Shown: piece after piece, positions 25,486 through 34,290 of the stretch
Numbering within the stretch: position 1 is the stretch's first letter
How the letters are laid out: the number at the start of each line of letters is the position of its first letter
Assembly: GCF_964186625.1 (NCBI RefSeq)
Contig: NZ_OZ075108.1
Coordinates: 2,170,001-2,234,000 of the forward strand
Direction of reading: 5' to 3'
DNA length: 64,000 nucleotides
Origin: Asticcacaulis sp. MM231
GTDB taxonomy: Bacteria > Pseudomonadota > Alphaproteobacteria > Caulobacterales > Caulobacteraceae
Made by a program: the position numbers and the translations under genes
The notes under the pieces: generated by a model
Database searches by the model: none
What the model saw: only the letters and a program-made list of their open reading frames with translations
What the model was told of the DNA's origin: nothing

Positions 25486-27195
25486 TCAAAGTCGCTCCAG
25501 GCCTATCACTGCCTTGTCGCCCAACCAAACCTTATCAAATTCAGTCAGAGACGCCTGACTGGCACCGCTTTGGCCCGCCTTTGCCTCGGCCTGAGCGCGT
25601 CCCCACAGGGCATAGGCGTTGCCGGGCCGCACCTTCAGCGCCCGATCAAACGCCGTTTGCGCACCCGTCGCATCGCCCAACGCCAGCAAGGTGCGCCCCA
25701 GCGCGATATCAGCCGGTTCCGACCACAAGGGCGGTTCGGTGTAATCGAATGCCCCCTCAAGCTCGGCCGCTGCGCGGAAGTGCCCCGCTGCCAGATCATA
25801 ACGTCCCGACGCCAGATCAACTCGTCCCTGCGCCATCTCTAAGATACGTTGCGCGAAACTCTGCCAATCCTTGGAGGTCAGCGCCTCACGCGCCTTCTTC
25901 AAGGCCACCACCTCACGCCGCGCCCCCGTCAGATCGCCCTTGCGCGCCAAGGCTTCCGCCCGCACGGCACGCCATGTCAGTGTAGCGATTTTCAAACGTT
26001 TATCCGGCGCTGGCAAGGCCAGTACAGCTTCCGGCGTCTGGAACTGACCGCGCGCCTGTATCGCCAGCGCCAGGTTGCTTTCGCTCCATTCCGACTTGAG
26101 CGCCTTCTCAACCGTGGTGCCTTTTTCTAGCTGGGCAGCAATACGCAGAGCCGTGGTGCTATCCCCCACCTGTTGCGCCGCCGACATGACGAAACGCGCA
26201 TGGTGGAAATAATAGCCGTACCATGCCGGGTCTTCCCCCATGGTGCGCGCCACGCCTTCATCAATGTTGATCGCACGCTCGTTTATGATGATGGAATCCT
26301 TGAAACGACCGAGCGGATAATAGGTATGGCTAGGCATATGGACCAGATGCGCCGAATTGGGTGCCAGGCCGCCGAGTTTATCGGCATAGATTTCGGCACG
26401 TCTGGGGTTATCCGAATTTTCCGTCAGGTGGATATAGAGGTGGATCGCTTCCGGCTGTGTCGGATTGCGCGCCAGCACCGTCTCGACCAGGTGCATGGCC
26501 TTGCCACCCCAGCGCAGGGCGACATGCCCGCCCTTCTCCCAATAATCCCAAGGCCGCGCTGTCATCGCTGCCTCAGCCGCCAAAATCATGATTACATCGT
26601 CATCGGGCCAGCGATTAGAAGCCTCGATCATGGCGTTGGCATAGGCCTCGGCATGGACGCCGGCCTGATCCTTGGGCGGATTTGCAGCATAGCGTATCTC
26701 CAGGGCCTCCAGCAGCGCGCGGTCGCGTTCCGGCAGATTTTTATGAGAAGCCAGCGTCTCCGCCACCCGCTTGCGCGCAGCGGTCGCATCCTTTGCCGAC
26801 AACTCTCCACTGTTGATATTGGGGCCATAGGCATAGGCATCGCCCCAGGCGCACATCGCGCAATCCGGATCAAGTTTGAGCGCGGCCGCAAAGCTGAACC
26901 ATGCCTTTTCGTATTCAAAGCCGTACAGCATGGCCAGTCCCTGATCCATATAGCGCTGAACATCGGGATTGGACGAAGTAACGGGATATTGGACCGATGC
27001 CAGCCCGCTGATCAGCGGAATCGGCTTGGGCGCCTCCGGATCGGCCGGCGCGTCGCTCAACGGCTTGCCGCACATGCTGGCAGCCACAAGCGACGGATCG
27101 AGTGTCGCAGTCTTGGTCGGACCGCTGGCGCAACCGAACACACCCATCAGGCTTAGGCAGGCCGTTGCAATCATCAATTGGCTGCGCAGCGTCAT
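25486..27195 (-). CDS. TPR-repeat lipoprotein
   Basis: About 569 residues from the Met at 27195, which has GGGGG upstream and opens a signal with lipobox VFGC (SLMGVFGCAS). Tetratricopeptide-like helices start near residue 90 (QGLAMLYGFEYEKAWFSFAAALKLDPDCAM) and recur at the C-terminus (ALGDATGAQTAFDRALKVRPGNAYALWG). The middle has conserved His motifs HLYIHLTENS and HMPSHTYYPLGR seen in a widespread uncharacterised TPR family. It is probably anchored in a periplasmic membrane face. It is divergent from the MerR regulator gene and shares that intergenic region. Confidence 0.83.
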   Translation of the reverse strand: MTLRSQLMIATACLSLMGVFGCASGPTKTATLDPSLVAASMCGKPLSDAPADPEAPKPIPLISGLASVQYPVTSSNPDVQRYMDQGLAMLYGFEYEKAWFSFAAALKLDPDCAMCAWGDAYAYGPNINSGELSAKDATAARKRVAETLASHKNLPERDRALLEALEIRYAANPPKDQAGVHAEAYANAMIEASNRWPDDDVIMILAAEAAMTARPWDYWEKGGHVALRWGGKAMHLVETVLARNPTQPEAIHLYIHLTENSDNPRRAEIYADKLGGLAPNSAHLVHMPSHTYYPLGRFKDSIIINERAINIDEGVARTMGEDPAWYGYYFHHARFVMSAAQQVGDSTTALRIAAQLEKGTTVEKALKSEWSESNLALAIQARGQFQTPEAVLALPAPDKRLKIATLTWRAVRAEALARKGDLTGARREVVALKKAREALTSKDWQSFAQRILEMAQGRVDLASGRYDLAAGHFRAAAELEGAFDYTEPPLWSEPADIALGRTLLALGDATGAQTAFDRALKVRPGNAYALWGRAQAEAKAGQSGASQASLTEFDKVWLGDKAVIGLERL

Positions 27196-27282
27196 TGAAA
27201 CCCCCGTTTTCCCAATGACTACACCACTTGCCGGCCGAGTCAATGAAACCAGCCAGCGCTTCACCTAACGTAAACAAATGAG

Positions 27283-27333
27283 TTGACGATCTTTCTAAAT
27301 CGACATAATCTTTACGTTGACGTCAATGTAAAG
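27283..27333 (+). promoter_or_regulatory. Promoter and MerR-type operator ahead of the regulator-dehydrogenase operon
   Basis: TTGACG (27283-27288), a 17-base spacer and TAATCT (27306-27311) form a good promoter. Overlapping the -10 and extending downstream is a 24-bp dyad at 27310-27333, made of CTTTACGTTGAC and GTCAATGTAAAG, perfect except for one symmetrical pair. Its position suits repression by the MerR protein encoded 38 bases further on. Confidence 0.75.
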
Positions 27334-27370
27334 CTTTGACATACTCCACCTGCAACGAGAAAAAACGGCC

Positions 27371-27778
27371 ATGGAAACGATTCACAAAGACCGCACCTAT
27401 TCGATCCGACAGCTCTCGAAAGAGTTTGATGTCACCGCCCGCGCCCTGCGTTTTTACGAGGACAAGGGCCTGATCTCACCGGAACGCAAAGGGCAGACCC
27501 GCCTCTATTCCGCCCGTGACCGCGCCCGCCTGCAACTGATCCTGCGCGGTAAGCGCCTGGGCTTCTCGCTCATCGAAATCCACGAAATTCTCGACCTCTA
27601 TACGCCGAAAGATCATGGCACCGCCCAGATGCGCGCCACCCTGGCCAAGTATCGCGGCCAGATCGAAACCCTGAAGCGCCAGCGCGAGGATATCGAAGCG
27701 GCGATCAAGGACATGGCCGAGGGGTGCGTCTGGCTCGAAGATCAGATTCACCAGCACGAAGCGGAAGCTTCAAACTAA
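27371..27778 (+). CDS. MerR-family regulator
   Basis: A 135-residue regulator with the N-terminal winged HTH of MerR proteins (YSIRQLSKEFDVTARALRFYEDKGLISPERKGQTRLYS) and a long dimerisation helix (about residues 80-120). A single Cys near the end (AEGCVWLE) is not a known metal site. It lies 42 bases upstream of an acyl-CoA dehydrogenase gene on the same strand, like the MerR regulators that control fatty-acid or branched-chain amino-acid breakdown. Control is probably by the dyad at 27310-27333, with an acyl-CoA as a plausible signal; that is inferred. Confidence 0.88.
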   Translation: METIHKDRTYSIRQLSKEFDVTARALRFYEDKGLISPERKGQTRLYSARDRARLQLILRGKRLGFSLIEIHEILDLYTPKDHGTAQMRATLAKYRGQIETLKRQREDIEAAIKDMAEGCVWLEDQIHQHEAEASN

Positions 27779-27820
27779 TCAAAACTCTATTTCGAACATC
27801 TCAACAGGGATAACAAGAAA

Positions 27821-29608
27821 ATGGCCTATCAAGCTCCGGTACGCGACTATCAGTTCCTCTTTGAAAACGTCTTCAAGACCGATCAGTACAGCAACCTGAA
27901 AGGCTTTGCCGACGCCGACAGCGCCACGGTCATGGCCATTCTGGAAGAAGCGGCCAAGTTCACCGAAGAGGTAGTCCACCCGATCAATATTACGGGCGAC
28001 AAGGAAGGCTGCGTTCTCAACCCCGACAAGACGGTCACCGCGCCCAAGGGGTACAAGGAAGCCTATAAGGCGCTGACCGAGGCGGGCTGGACGGCGCTGT
28101 CCGGCGATCCGCAATATGGCGGCCAGGGCCTGCCGCACTTCGTCAACACCGCCTTTTCCGAAATGCTTTCCGGCGCCTCGTCGGCCTTCGGCATGTATCC
28201 CGGCCTGACCGAAGGCGCCATCTCCGCCCTCACCGCCGGCGGCACGCAAGAACAAAAAGACCTGTATCTGCCCAAGCTGATCAGCGGCGAATGGTCCGGC
28301 ACCATGAACCTGACCGAACCGCACTGCGGCACCGATCTCAGCCTGCTGCGCACCAAGGCCGTGCCGAATGGCGACGGCAGCTACAGAATTACCGGCCAGA
28401 AGATCTGGATCTCTGCCGGCGAGCACGATTTCACCAGCAATATCTGCCATCTGGTTCTGGCCCGCCTCGAAGGCGCACCGGCCGGCGTCAAGGGCATCTC
28501 GTTGTTCCTGGTGCCGAAGTTTATACCCGATGCCGCCGGCAATCCGGGAGAACGCAATAAACTCGAATGCGCCGGCCTTGAGCACAAGATGGGCATCCAC
28601 GGCAATTCGACCTGCGTCATGATGTACGATGAAGCCAAGGGCTTCCTGCTCGGTCAGGAAAACGAAGGCCTCAAGATCATGTTCTACATGATGAACAATG
28701 CGCGCTTTGGTGTCGGCCTTCAGGGCCTCGCCATAGGTCACGCCGCCCTCGTGGCTGCCAATCAGTTCGCGAAAGACCGCTTGCAGGGCCGCGCCCTCAC
28801 AGGCCCGAAGAACCCGACGGGGCCAGCGGACAGCATCCTGGTTCACCCCGATGTGCGACGCATGCTGCTGGAAAGCCGCGCCCTGATCGAAGGCGGCCGC
28901 GCCTTCCTGACTTGGGTATCCCTGCTATCCGATCTGGCAAAGGTGGCAGAAGATGAGGCCAGTCGCGAGAAGGCCAGCAATTCTGTAAGCCTGTTGATCC
29001 CTGTGATTAAGGCCTATCTGACCGAGAAGGGCCTGAAGGTGACGCAGGACGCCATGCAGGTGCACGGTGGGTCAGGCTTCACCGAGCACTTCCCGGCCTC
29101 GCAATATATGCGCGATGTCCGCATCACCCTGATCTATGAAGGCACCAACGGCGTGCAGGCGCTCGATCTGGTCGGCCGCAAGCTGCCGTCCAAGGGGGGG
29201 CGCGCCCTGCAGGCCTTCCTTGCTGAAATCGACGCCTACATAGCCGCTGAAGAAGCTGGTTCGATCGTTCCCGCCTATATCAAGGCTCTGAAAGACACCA
29301 AGGCCAAGCTGTTTGATGGCACGATGTGGCTGATGCAGAACGGCATGGGCAATCCGGATGCCGCTGCGGCTGGCTCGATGGATTACCTGCACCTCTTCGG
29401 CCTGACCTGCACCGCCTATATGTGGGCGCGCATGGCCAAGGAAGCGCAGGCCGAGGTTTCCGCCGGCTCGACCGATCCCTTCTTCGATACCAAGCTCAAG
29501 GTCGGCCGCGTCTTCCTGGAGCGCATCCTGCCCGACGCCGATGCACACCTGATCAAGATGAAAGCCGGTTCGGAAGGCTTGATGGACCTGGCCGACGATC
29601 AGTTCTAA
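27821..29608 (+). CDS. Acyl-CoA dehydrogenase with extended C-terminal domain
   Basis: A 595-residue FAD enzyme of the large acyl-CoA dehydrogenase subgroup (the FadE/DmdC-like type). Seen are the acyl-binding block MNLTEPHCGTDLSLLRTKA, FAD-contact region KIWISAGEHD, the dimer FAD motif QVHGGSGFTEHFPASQYMRD and the catalytic Glu at residue 440 in IYEGTNGVQALDLVGRKL. The C-terminal 120 residues form the added helical domain. It introduces the 2,3 double bond in an acyl-CoA; chain length is not deducible. It follows its MerR regulator and is closed by a terminator. Confidence 0.92.
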   Translation: MAYQAPVRDYQFLFENVFKTDQYSNLKGFADADSATVMAILEEAAKFTEEVVHPINITGDKEGCVLNPDKTVTAPKGYKEAYKALTEAGWTALSGDPQYGGQGLPHFVNTAFSEMLSGASSAFGMYPGLTEGAISALTAGGTQEQKDLYLPKLISGEWSGTMNLTEPHCGTDLSLLRTKAVPNGDGSYRITGQKIWISAGEHDFTSNICHLVLARLEGAPAGVKGISLFLVPKFIPDAAGNPGERNKLECAGLEHKMGIHGNSTCVMMYDEAKGFLLGQENEGLKIMFYMMNNARFGVGLQGLAIGHAALVAANQFAKDRLQGRALTGPKNPTGPADSILVHPDVRRMLLESRALIEGGRAFLTWVSLLSDLAKVAEDEASREKASNSVSLLIPVIKAYLTEKGLKVTQDAMQVHGGSGFTEHFPASQYMRDVRITLIYEGTNGVQALDLVGRKLPSKGGRALQAFLAEIDAYIAAEEAGSIVPAYIKALKDTKAKLFDGTMWLMQNGMGNPDAAAAGSMDYLHLFGLTCTAYMWARMAKEAQAEVSAGSTDPFFDTKLKVGRVFLERILPDADAHLIKMKAGSEGLMDLADDQF

Positions 29609-29613
29609 ACGAT

Positions 29614-29644
29614 TAAGCCGGTCCTCTTGGGGCCGGCTTTTTTG
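29614..29644 (+). terminator. Intrinsic terminator after acyl-CoA dehydrogenase
   Basis: AAGCCGGTCC pairs with GGGCCGGCTT across a short loop (one G-T pair), followed by TTTTTG. Confidence 0.88.
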
Positions 29645-29704
29645 TTTCTCCGGTTAATTGCTCTTGTCACAATCCCGTCCTAAGCTTTCGCTTTAACCTG
29701 GGGC

Positions 29705-31069
29705 ATGACGTTGATCCGGAAACTGCTGACAGGCCTTGGTGCCGTGCTGATCGCAGGCCTTGCTGGCGTGCTTATCTGGCTGTTCGTGGCGCCGCCCGAA
29801 CTTTTCCGCGTCGCCGATGGCTACGCCGCCAAGATAGTCTGTTCCAATGTCTTTCTGGCGGGGCGTGACCCTCAAGCCGTGCTGGCTGATGACGTGCAAG
29901 CCCCCGGTAATCCGGCGCTCAAGCTCGTAAAGGTCAAGGTCGATACTGAGGCGCGCTCCGTTACGGCGCGCTTCCTCGGTCTGTTCGCGCCATCCGGTGC
30001 GCTCTACCGCGAAGGCCTCGGTTGCGCCAGCGTGCCCGATCGGAACTGGACGGCGGCCCGGAGCGTCCATCTGGCCGCAACACCCGTGATCTCACATGAA
30101 ACGAACGCGCTTTGGCCGGATGGTAGCCGCGTCGAAACCGCGCCATCGCCCTTGATCGCCAAAATTCTGGCCGATCCACAGCTGACCGGCCCAGGTATGC
30201 GCGCCGTGCTGATCATCAAGGATGGCCGTATCATCGCCGAGACCTATGGCAAAGGCTTTACACCACAAACCCGCCTGCTCGGCTGGTCGATGACCAAGAC
30301 AGTCAATGCCGCCCTGATCGGCCGCCTCGTTCAGGCTGGCAAGCTTAGCCTCGATGACACGGCGCTATTGCCGCAATGGAGCGATGCACGCAGAGACATC
30401 ACCCTGCGCGATCTGGCGGCGATGAAAAGCGGACTGGCCTTCAATGAGGACTATGGCGATGTGTCGGACGTATCGCGCATGTTGTACGGCCAGCCTGATA
30501 TGGCCGCTTTTGCCGCCGCCATGCCCCTGACCGCAAAACCCGGCACGGCCTATAGCTATTCGACCGGTACCAGTTTCATTCTGGCGCGTATCTGGATGAA
30601 CAAACTCGGCGCCCAGGCGCTGCCTTACCCCCGTGAAGCCCTGTTCGGCCCTCTGGGCATGACGAGCGCGGTGCTGGAGACCGATGAACACGGCACGTTC
30701 GCCGCAGGTTCCTATCTCTACGCCACGCCGCGCGACTGGGCGCGCTTCGGCCAGTTTCTGTTGCAGAACGGTGTATGGGAGGGCCAGCGCCTGTTGCCGG
30801 AGAACTTTGTCGGGCTAATGCGAACCTCGAACGGCTCGGACGAGGGCTATGCGCAGATGCAGACCTGGCTGAAAGGTCCCGGCGAAAGCGACACTGGCCA
30901 TTCGGCAGGCCTGCCGGCGGATACCTTCTGGCTGCGCGGCCATGACGGCCAGAGCCTCACAATCATGCCGTCGCACCGCCTGATCGTACTGCGCATGGGC
31001 CTGACGCCGTGGGACACCGGTTATAGGCCGGAACCGCTGGTTAAGGCTGTGGTTGAAGCCAGCAAGTAA
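29705..31069 (+). CDS. Serine hydrolase of the beta-lactamase/class C family
   Basis: A 454-residue protein with one N-terminal membrane segment (residues ~5-30), so probably anchored and facing the periplasm. The catalytic S195-x-x-K198 is in LGWSMTKTVNA, and the second motif is YSYSTGTS (the Y-x-N position reads Y-S-Y). A HDGQS box near residue 418 takes the place of the KTG triad. About 150 residues precede the hydrolase domain. Such proteins are esterases, peptidases or D-Ala-D-Ala-type hydrolases; resistance to beta-lactams should not be assumed. Confidence 0.85.
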   Translation: MTLIRKLLTGLGAVLIAGLAGVLIWLFVAPPELFRVADGYAAKIVCSNVFLAGRDPQAVLADDVQAPGNPALKLVKVKVDTEARSVTARFLGLFAPSGALYREGLGCASVPDRNWTAARSVHLAATPVISHETNALWPDGSRVETAPSPLIAKILADPQLTGPGMRAVLIIKDGRIIAETYGKGFTPQTRLLGWSMTKTVNAALIGRLVQAGKLSLDDTALLPQWSDARRDITLRDLAAMKSGLAFNEDYGDVSDVSRMLYGQPDMAAFAAAMPLTAKPGTAYSYSTGTSFILARIWMNKLGAQALPYPREALFGPLGMTSAVLETDEHGTFAAGSYLYATPRDWARFGQFLLQNGVWEGQRLLPENFVGLMRTSNGSDEGYAQMQTWLKGPGESDTGHSAGLPADTFWLRGHDGQSLTIMPSHRLIVLRMGLTPWDTGYRPEPLVKAVVEASK

Positions 31070-31071
31070 GG

Positions 31072-31119
31072 CGAGGAGGCCCGGCGAACGTTACATTCGC
31101 GAACTAAAGTGCCTCCTCG
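31072..31119. terminator. Branched hairpin between convergent genes
   Basis: CGAGGAGGC (31072-31080) pairs with GCCTCCTCG (31111-31119); inside it GCGAA pairs with TTCGC. No T-run follows, but it lies exactly between two converging genes and may end transcription from both sides. Confidence 0.45.
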
Positions 31120-31130
31120 ACCTCATAAGC

Positions 31131-31613
31131 TTAAATGTTTTCCAGCACGTATTCGGCCGAGGAAACACGGAACTCGCCGCCTTCTTCAACGAACAGCTTA
31201 TTGATCGTGCCATCCTTGATCACGGTGGCGTAGCGTTGCGAACGCGGCCCCATACCGAAGCCCGATGCGTCGAGCGTCAAGCCCATGGCCTTGGCGAAGT
31301 CGCCATTGCCATCAGCCAGCAAGACCACCTCATCGGTGATACCCTGATCCTTGGCCCAGGCCTTCATGACGAAATAATCGTTGACCGAGGTGCAGGCAAC
31401 GACATCGACACCCTTGGCCTTGAAGTCGGCAACATGATCCTTGAAGCCCGGCAGGTGGCGCGCGCTGCAGGTCGGGGTGAAAGCGCCTGGTACGGCGAAC
31501 AGAACCACCGTCTTATCGGCGAAGAAGTCCTTGGAGGCGACAGGCGTGGGGCCTGCCTCGTCGACCACGGTCAGGTTGAGGTCGGGTAGTTTGTCACCGG
31601 CTTGCAGGGTCAT
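31131..31613 (-). CDS. Peroxiredoxin (Prx5/AhpE-like)
   Basis: A 160-residue thiol peroxidase that reduces hydroperoxides. The peroxidatic Cys is C49 in PGAFTPTCSARHLPG, the signature of the Prx5 group. Other blocks are VVACTSVNDYFVMKAWA and LADGNGDFAKAMGL. The Met at 31613 has an AGAAAGA ribosome site and begins with the family's MTLQAGDKLPDLNL; a longer frame to 31709 is not supported. It probably uses glutathione or glutaredoxin, fitting the gshA gene in this window, although that link is inferred. Confidence 0.92.
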   Translation of the reverse strand: MTLQAGDKLPDLNLTVVDEAGPTPVASKDFFADKTVVLFAVPGAFTPTCSARHLPGFKDHVADFKAKGVDVVACTSVNDYFVMKAWAKDQGITDEVVLLADGNGDFAKAMGLTLDASGFGMGPRSQRYATVIKDGTINKLFVEEGGEFRVSSAEYVLENI

Positions 31614-31774
31614 GTGATATCTTTCTGTAAAGAGCAGGTTCGTCGCTGTTAGATGGAGCGCCATCAAAATGCGATACGGATGGCTAGGCGCTTTCGTGCG
31701 ATTTGGCAACCGCGACAGCCGCGCCTATATGGGGTAATATTGAATCTAATTTCAGCGCCTTCAAAGGAGCAGAT

Positions 31775-32404
31775 ATGATAACGACCATTGAAGACGGCCT
31801 GCTACCGGCTCACGTCTCCTACCAGGGCCAGTTGCTGATCGCCATGCCGAGCCTGGCCGATCAGCCCTTCGATCACAGCGTCATCTATCTTTGCCAGCAT
31901 GACGAACAGCACGCCATGGGGCTGATTCTCAACCAACCGATCAGCGGCCTGAACTTCAGCAAGATGATGAAGGAACTCGGCATCGAGAGCGGCAACCGCC
32001 GGCTTGCGACGCAAAAGATCTATCGCGGCGGCCCGGTGCAGAATGATCGTGGGTTCGTGCTGCACAGCCTCGATTACCAGATCGACGACATCACCCTCGA
32101 CCTTGGCGGTCCCTTCATCAGCCGTCCCGATGGTGAGGAACAGGGGGTCGGCCTCACCGCTTCGCGCGATATTCTGGTCGATCTGTCCGGTGGCGCCGGC
32201 CCGGCCCGCAGCCTGATTGCGCTGGGCTATGCCGGATGGGGGCCAGGCCAGTTGGAAAGCGAACTGAGTCAGAACGCCTGGCTCGTAGCGCCGGCCAGTC
32301 AGGAACTGCTGTTCGGCAGCGACCCCGATCATCTGTGGGCGCGCGCACTGGGAAGTATGGGTATAGAGCCTGTACACCTGTCAGGCTTTGCCGGCACAGC
32401 TTAG
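31775..32404 (+). CDS. YqgE/AlgH family protein (UPF0301)
   Basis: A 209-residue protein of the UPF0301 family. It shows the conserved LIAMPSLADQPFDHSVIYLC, the MGLILNQPI motif, the YRGGPVQ block and ALGYAGWGPGQLESE. The start at 31775 has an excellent AAAGGAG site; a frame beginning at 31703 would overlap the peroxiredoxin leader. AlgH affects alginate and other regulated processes in Pseudomonas, but the biochemical function is unknown. The stop overlaps the convergent PdeA-like gene by four bases. Confidence 0.93.
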   Translation: MITTIEDGLLPAHVSYQGQLLIAMPSLADQPFDHSVIYLCQHDEQHAMGLILNQPISGLNFSKMMKELGIESGNRRLATQKIYRGGPVQNDRGFVLHSLDYQIDDITLDLGGPFISRPDGEEQGVGLTASRDILVDLSGGAGPARSLIALGYAGWGPGQLESELSQNAWLVAPASQELLFGSDPDHLWARALGSMGIEPVHLSGFAGTA

Positions 32405-34182
32405 AGACCTATTGAGGCCACAAGAAAGGCTTCGGCTTCATTATTTTTCAAGGCCTTGGCAAAGCCATAGCCCTGCCCTAACCCGCAGCCAAGGCCATGC
32501 AGCCGCGCCGCCACCGTGGCGTCCTCGACCCCTTCGGCGACCACATCCAGACCAAAATCACGGCCGAGCGTCAGAATAGCGCGCACGATCTTTTCTGACG
32601 ACGCGTCGCTTGTCAGCGTGCTGACAAACGAACGGTCGATCTTCAGCGTGTCGAACGGCAGCTTGGCAAGATAGCTCAAGGAGGAGAAGCCGGTGCCGAA
32701 ATCATCAAGCGCGATACCCGCGCCGGCATCGCGCAGCGCTTCCAGCACCCGCGCCGTGGCATCCGGATCGCGCATGACGTCGCTCTCGGTCACTTCCAGC
32801 TTGAGGCATTTGGCCGGCAACCCGGCATCGCGGATCAGGCGTGACACGTCCTCGACCAGATGCAGGCGCTCGATTTCCGGCGCCGACAGATTGACGCTGA
32901 TAAAGAAACCTTCCGGCAGATCATAGGCAGCCCGCCATTTGGTCAGGCATTTCACCGTGGCGCTGAGAATTATGGTGCCTAGATCGGTCATCATGCCGAG
33001 ATCACGCGCTGCGGTCAGGAAATGATCGGGGGGGATGACGCCGCGCTTGGGGTGCTCCCAGCGCGCTAAGGCTTCAAAACCCGCGATAACGCCGGTTTCC
33101 AGATTGACGATCGGCTGATACCAGGCGTGAATTTCGCCGCTGATAAAGGCCTTGCGCAGTTCGGCTTCAAGCGCCAGTCGCGTCAGGCCATCGCTTTCCA
33201 GATCGCGTTTATACGACGCGACGGCACCTATGCCCTTGGACTTGGCCGCTTCGACCGCCATTTCAGCGCGGCGCAGTAGCTCGGCGCTGGCCAAGGCCGC
33301 CTCGCCGCCTTCCACCGACACGGCGCCCATGGAAAAGGTCGGGTGAATGTCGAAGCCGGCCACTACGATCGTGCGCTCCAGCGCATTACGCATCCGCTCC
33401 GAAACCCTCGGAAAGCCGCGCTGGGTCAGGACAGCAAACTCATCCTCGCCCAGCCGGGCCAGCACGGATGTCTCACCAAAGGCATCGCGCAGACGCTGCG
33501 CCAGGATACCGAGCACCAGATCAGCGCGTTCATGGCCCAACGCCTCATTGAGGCGACGGAAACGGTTGAGATCGCCCACCACCAGATCGTAATCGCCTTC
33601 GCGCATCAGGAAGGTGCGGGCCGCCGCCAGAAAGCCTTGCCGGCTATGCAGCCCCGTCAATTGATCGCTGTGCGCATCATGCAGGCCCAGATCGCTGCCG
33701 GCCGTAGCCGAACGGCTTACACGGCGCATATCACGGCTCAATTCAGTGAGTGTACCGAGCAGCAGATGTCGCGCCACCTTGCGCCCCTTAAAATAGACCA
33801 GGCGCAGGTCTTTGAGGCGCAGCATGCATTGCACCTGATCATCGCCCGGAAGATCGGCAGCCGTATGCACTTCCTGTGCCCGTAGCGCCATCTCAAGACG
33901 CTCGATCTCGCCGCTGGCGAACACAGGCGTTATGTCTTCCAGCGTCAAGCGGCCACTCAGCAGCGCCAAATCCAGGTTGCGCAGGTCGCCCTTGAACTCA
34001 AAATGACCGTGCGACAGATCATAGGACCACAGAAGCGTATCGGCGCTGCGCAGGGCATTGGTTTGCGTTTGTGGATCTTCGAGCGTGGGCAGCACTCCAT
34101 CTTTCGCGGCGCTTAGCACTTCGTGCCCGGTCCTGCCCGCAGGTCCGCCCATTTTCCAGCCGAAGAGATTGATGTCAGACAT
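32401..34182 (-). CDS. GGDEF-EAL protein, PdeA-like c-di-GMP phosphodiesterase
   Basis: A 593-residue cytosolic protein: an N-terminal PAS-like region (about 40-150), a degenerate GGDEF domain with GEDEF at 245-249, and an EAL domain starting with E370-A371-L372. The EAL active site looks complete: EALARW, SVNLSAPE, LEVTES, LDDFGTG, LKIDRSF, AEGVED and QGYGF. In Caulobacter PdeA (CC3396) the same GEDEF variant binds GTP and activates the EAL phosphodiesterase instead of making c-di-GMP. By analogy this enzyme should degrade c-di-GMP and sense GTP. It lies beside the cytochrome oxidase operon on the same strand. Confidence 0.88.
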   Translation of the reverse strand: MSDINLFGWKMGGPAGRTGHEVLSAAKDGVLPTLEDPQTQTNALRSADTLLWSYDLSHGHFEFKGDLRNLDLALLSGRLTLEDITPVFASGEIERLEMALRAQEVHTAADLPGDDQVQCMLRLKDLRLVYFKGRKVARHLLLGTLTELSRDMRRVSRSATAGSDLGLHDAHSDQLTGLHSRQGFLAAARTFLMREGDYDLVVGDLNRFRRLNEALGHERADLVLGILAQRLRDAFGETSVLARLGEDEFAVLTQRGFPRVSERMRNALERTIVVAGFDIHPTFSMGAVSVEGGEAALASAELLRRAEMAVEAAKSKGIGAVASYKRDLESDGLTRLALEAELRKAFISGEIHAWYQPIVNLETGVIAGFEALARWEHPKRGVIPPDHFLTAARDLGMMTDLGTIILSATVKCLTKWRAAYDLPEGFFISVNLSAPEIERLHLVEDVSRLIRDAGLPAKCLKLEVTESDVMRDPDATARVLEALRDAGAGIALDDFGTGFSSLSYLAKLPFDTLKIDRSFVSTLTSDASSEKIVRAILTLGRDFGLDVVAEGVEDATVAARLHGLGCGLGQGYGFAKALKNNEAEAFLVASIGL

Positions 34183-34290
34183 GAGGACTCAGAAACAGGC
34201 TAAAGGTCAGGCGTGAACCTAGATCATAACCGCTTAATTCGGCTAAGATTCGGTAAAAAACTAGAGGCAATCGGTTTAAGTCTTGCGACC

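Noticed and set aside
24816..25985. 389-codon plus-strand frame opposite lysS and the TPR gene
   Set aside because: A high-GC antisense shadow; both genes on the other strand are certain.
29705..31069. Serine hydrolase as an antibiotic-resistance beta-lactamase
   Set aside because: The second and third active-site motifs differ from true class C enzymes and the protein is membrane-anchored with a long N-terminal part.
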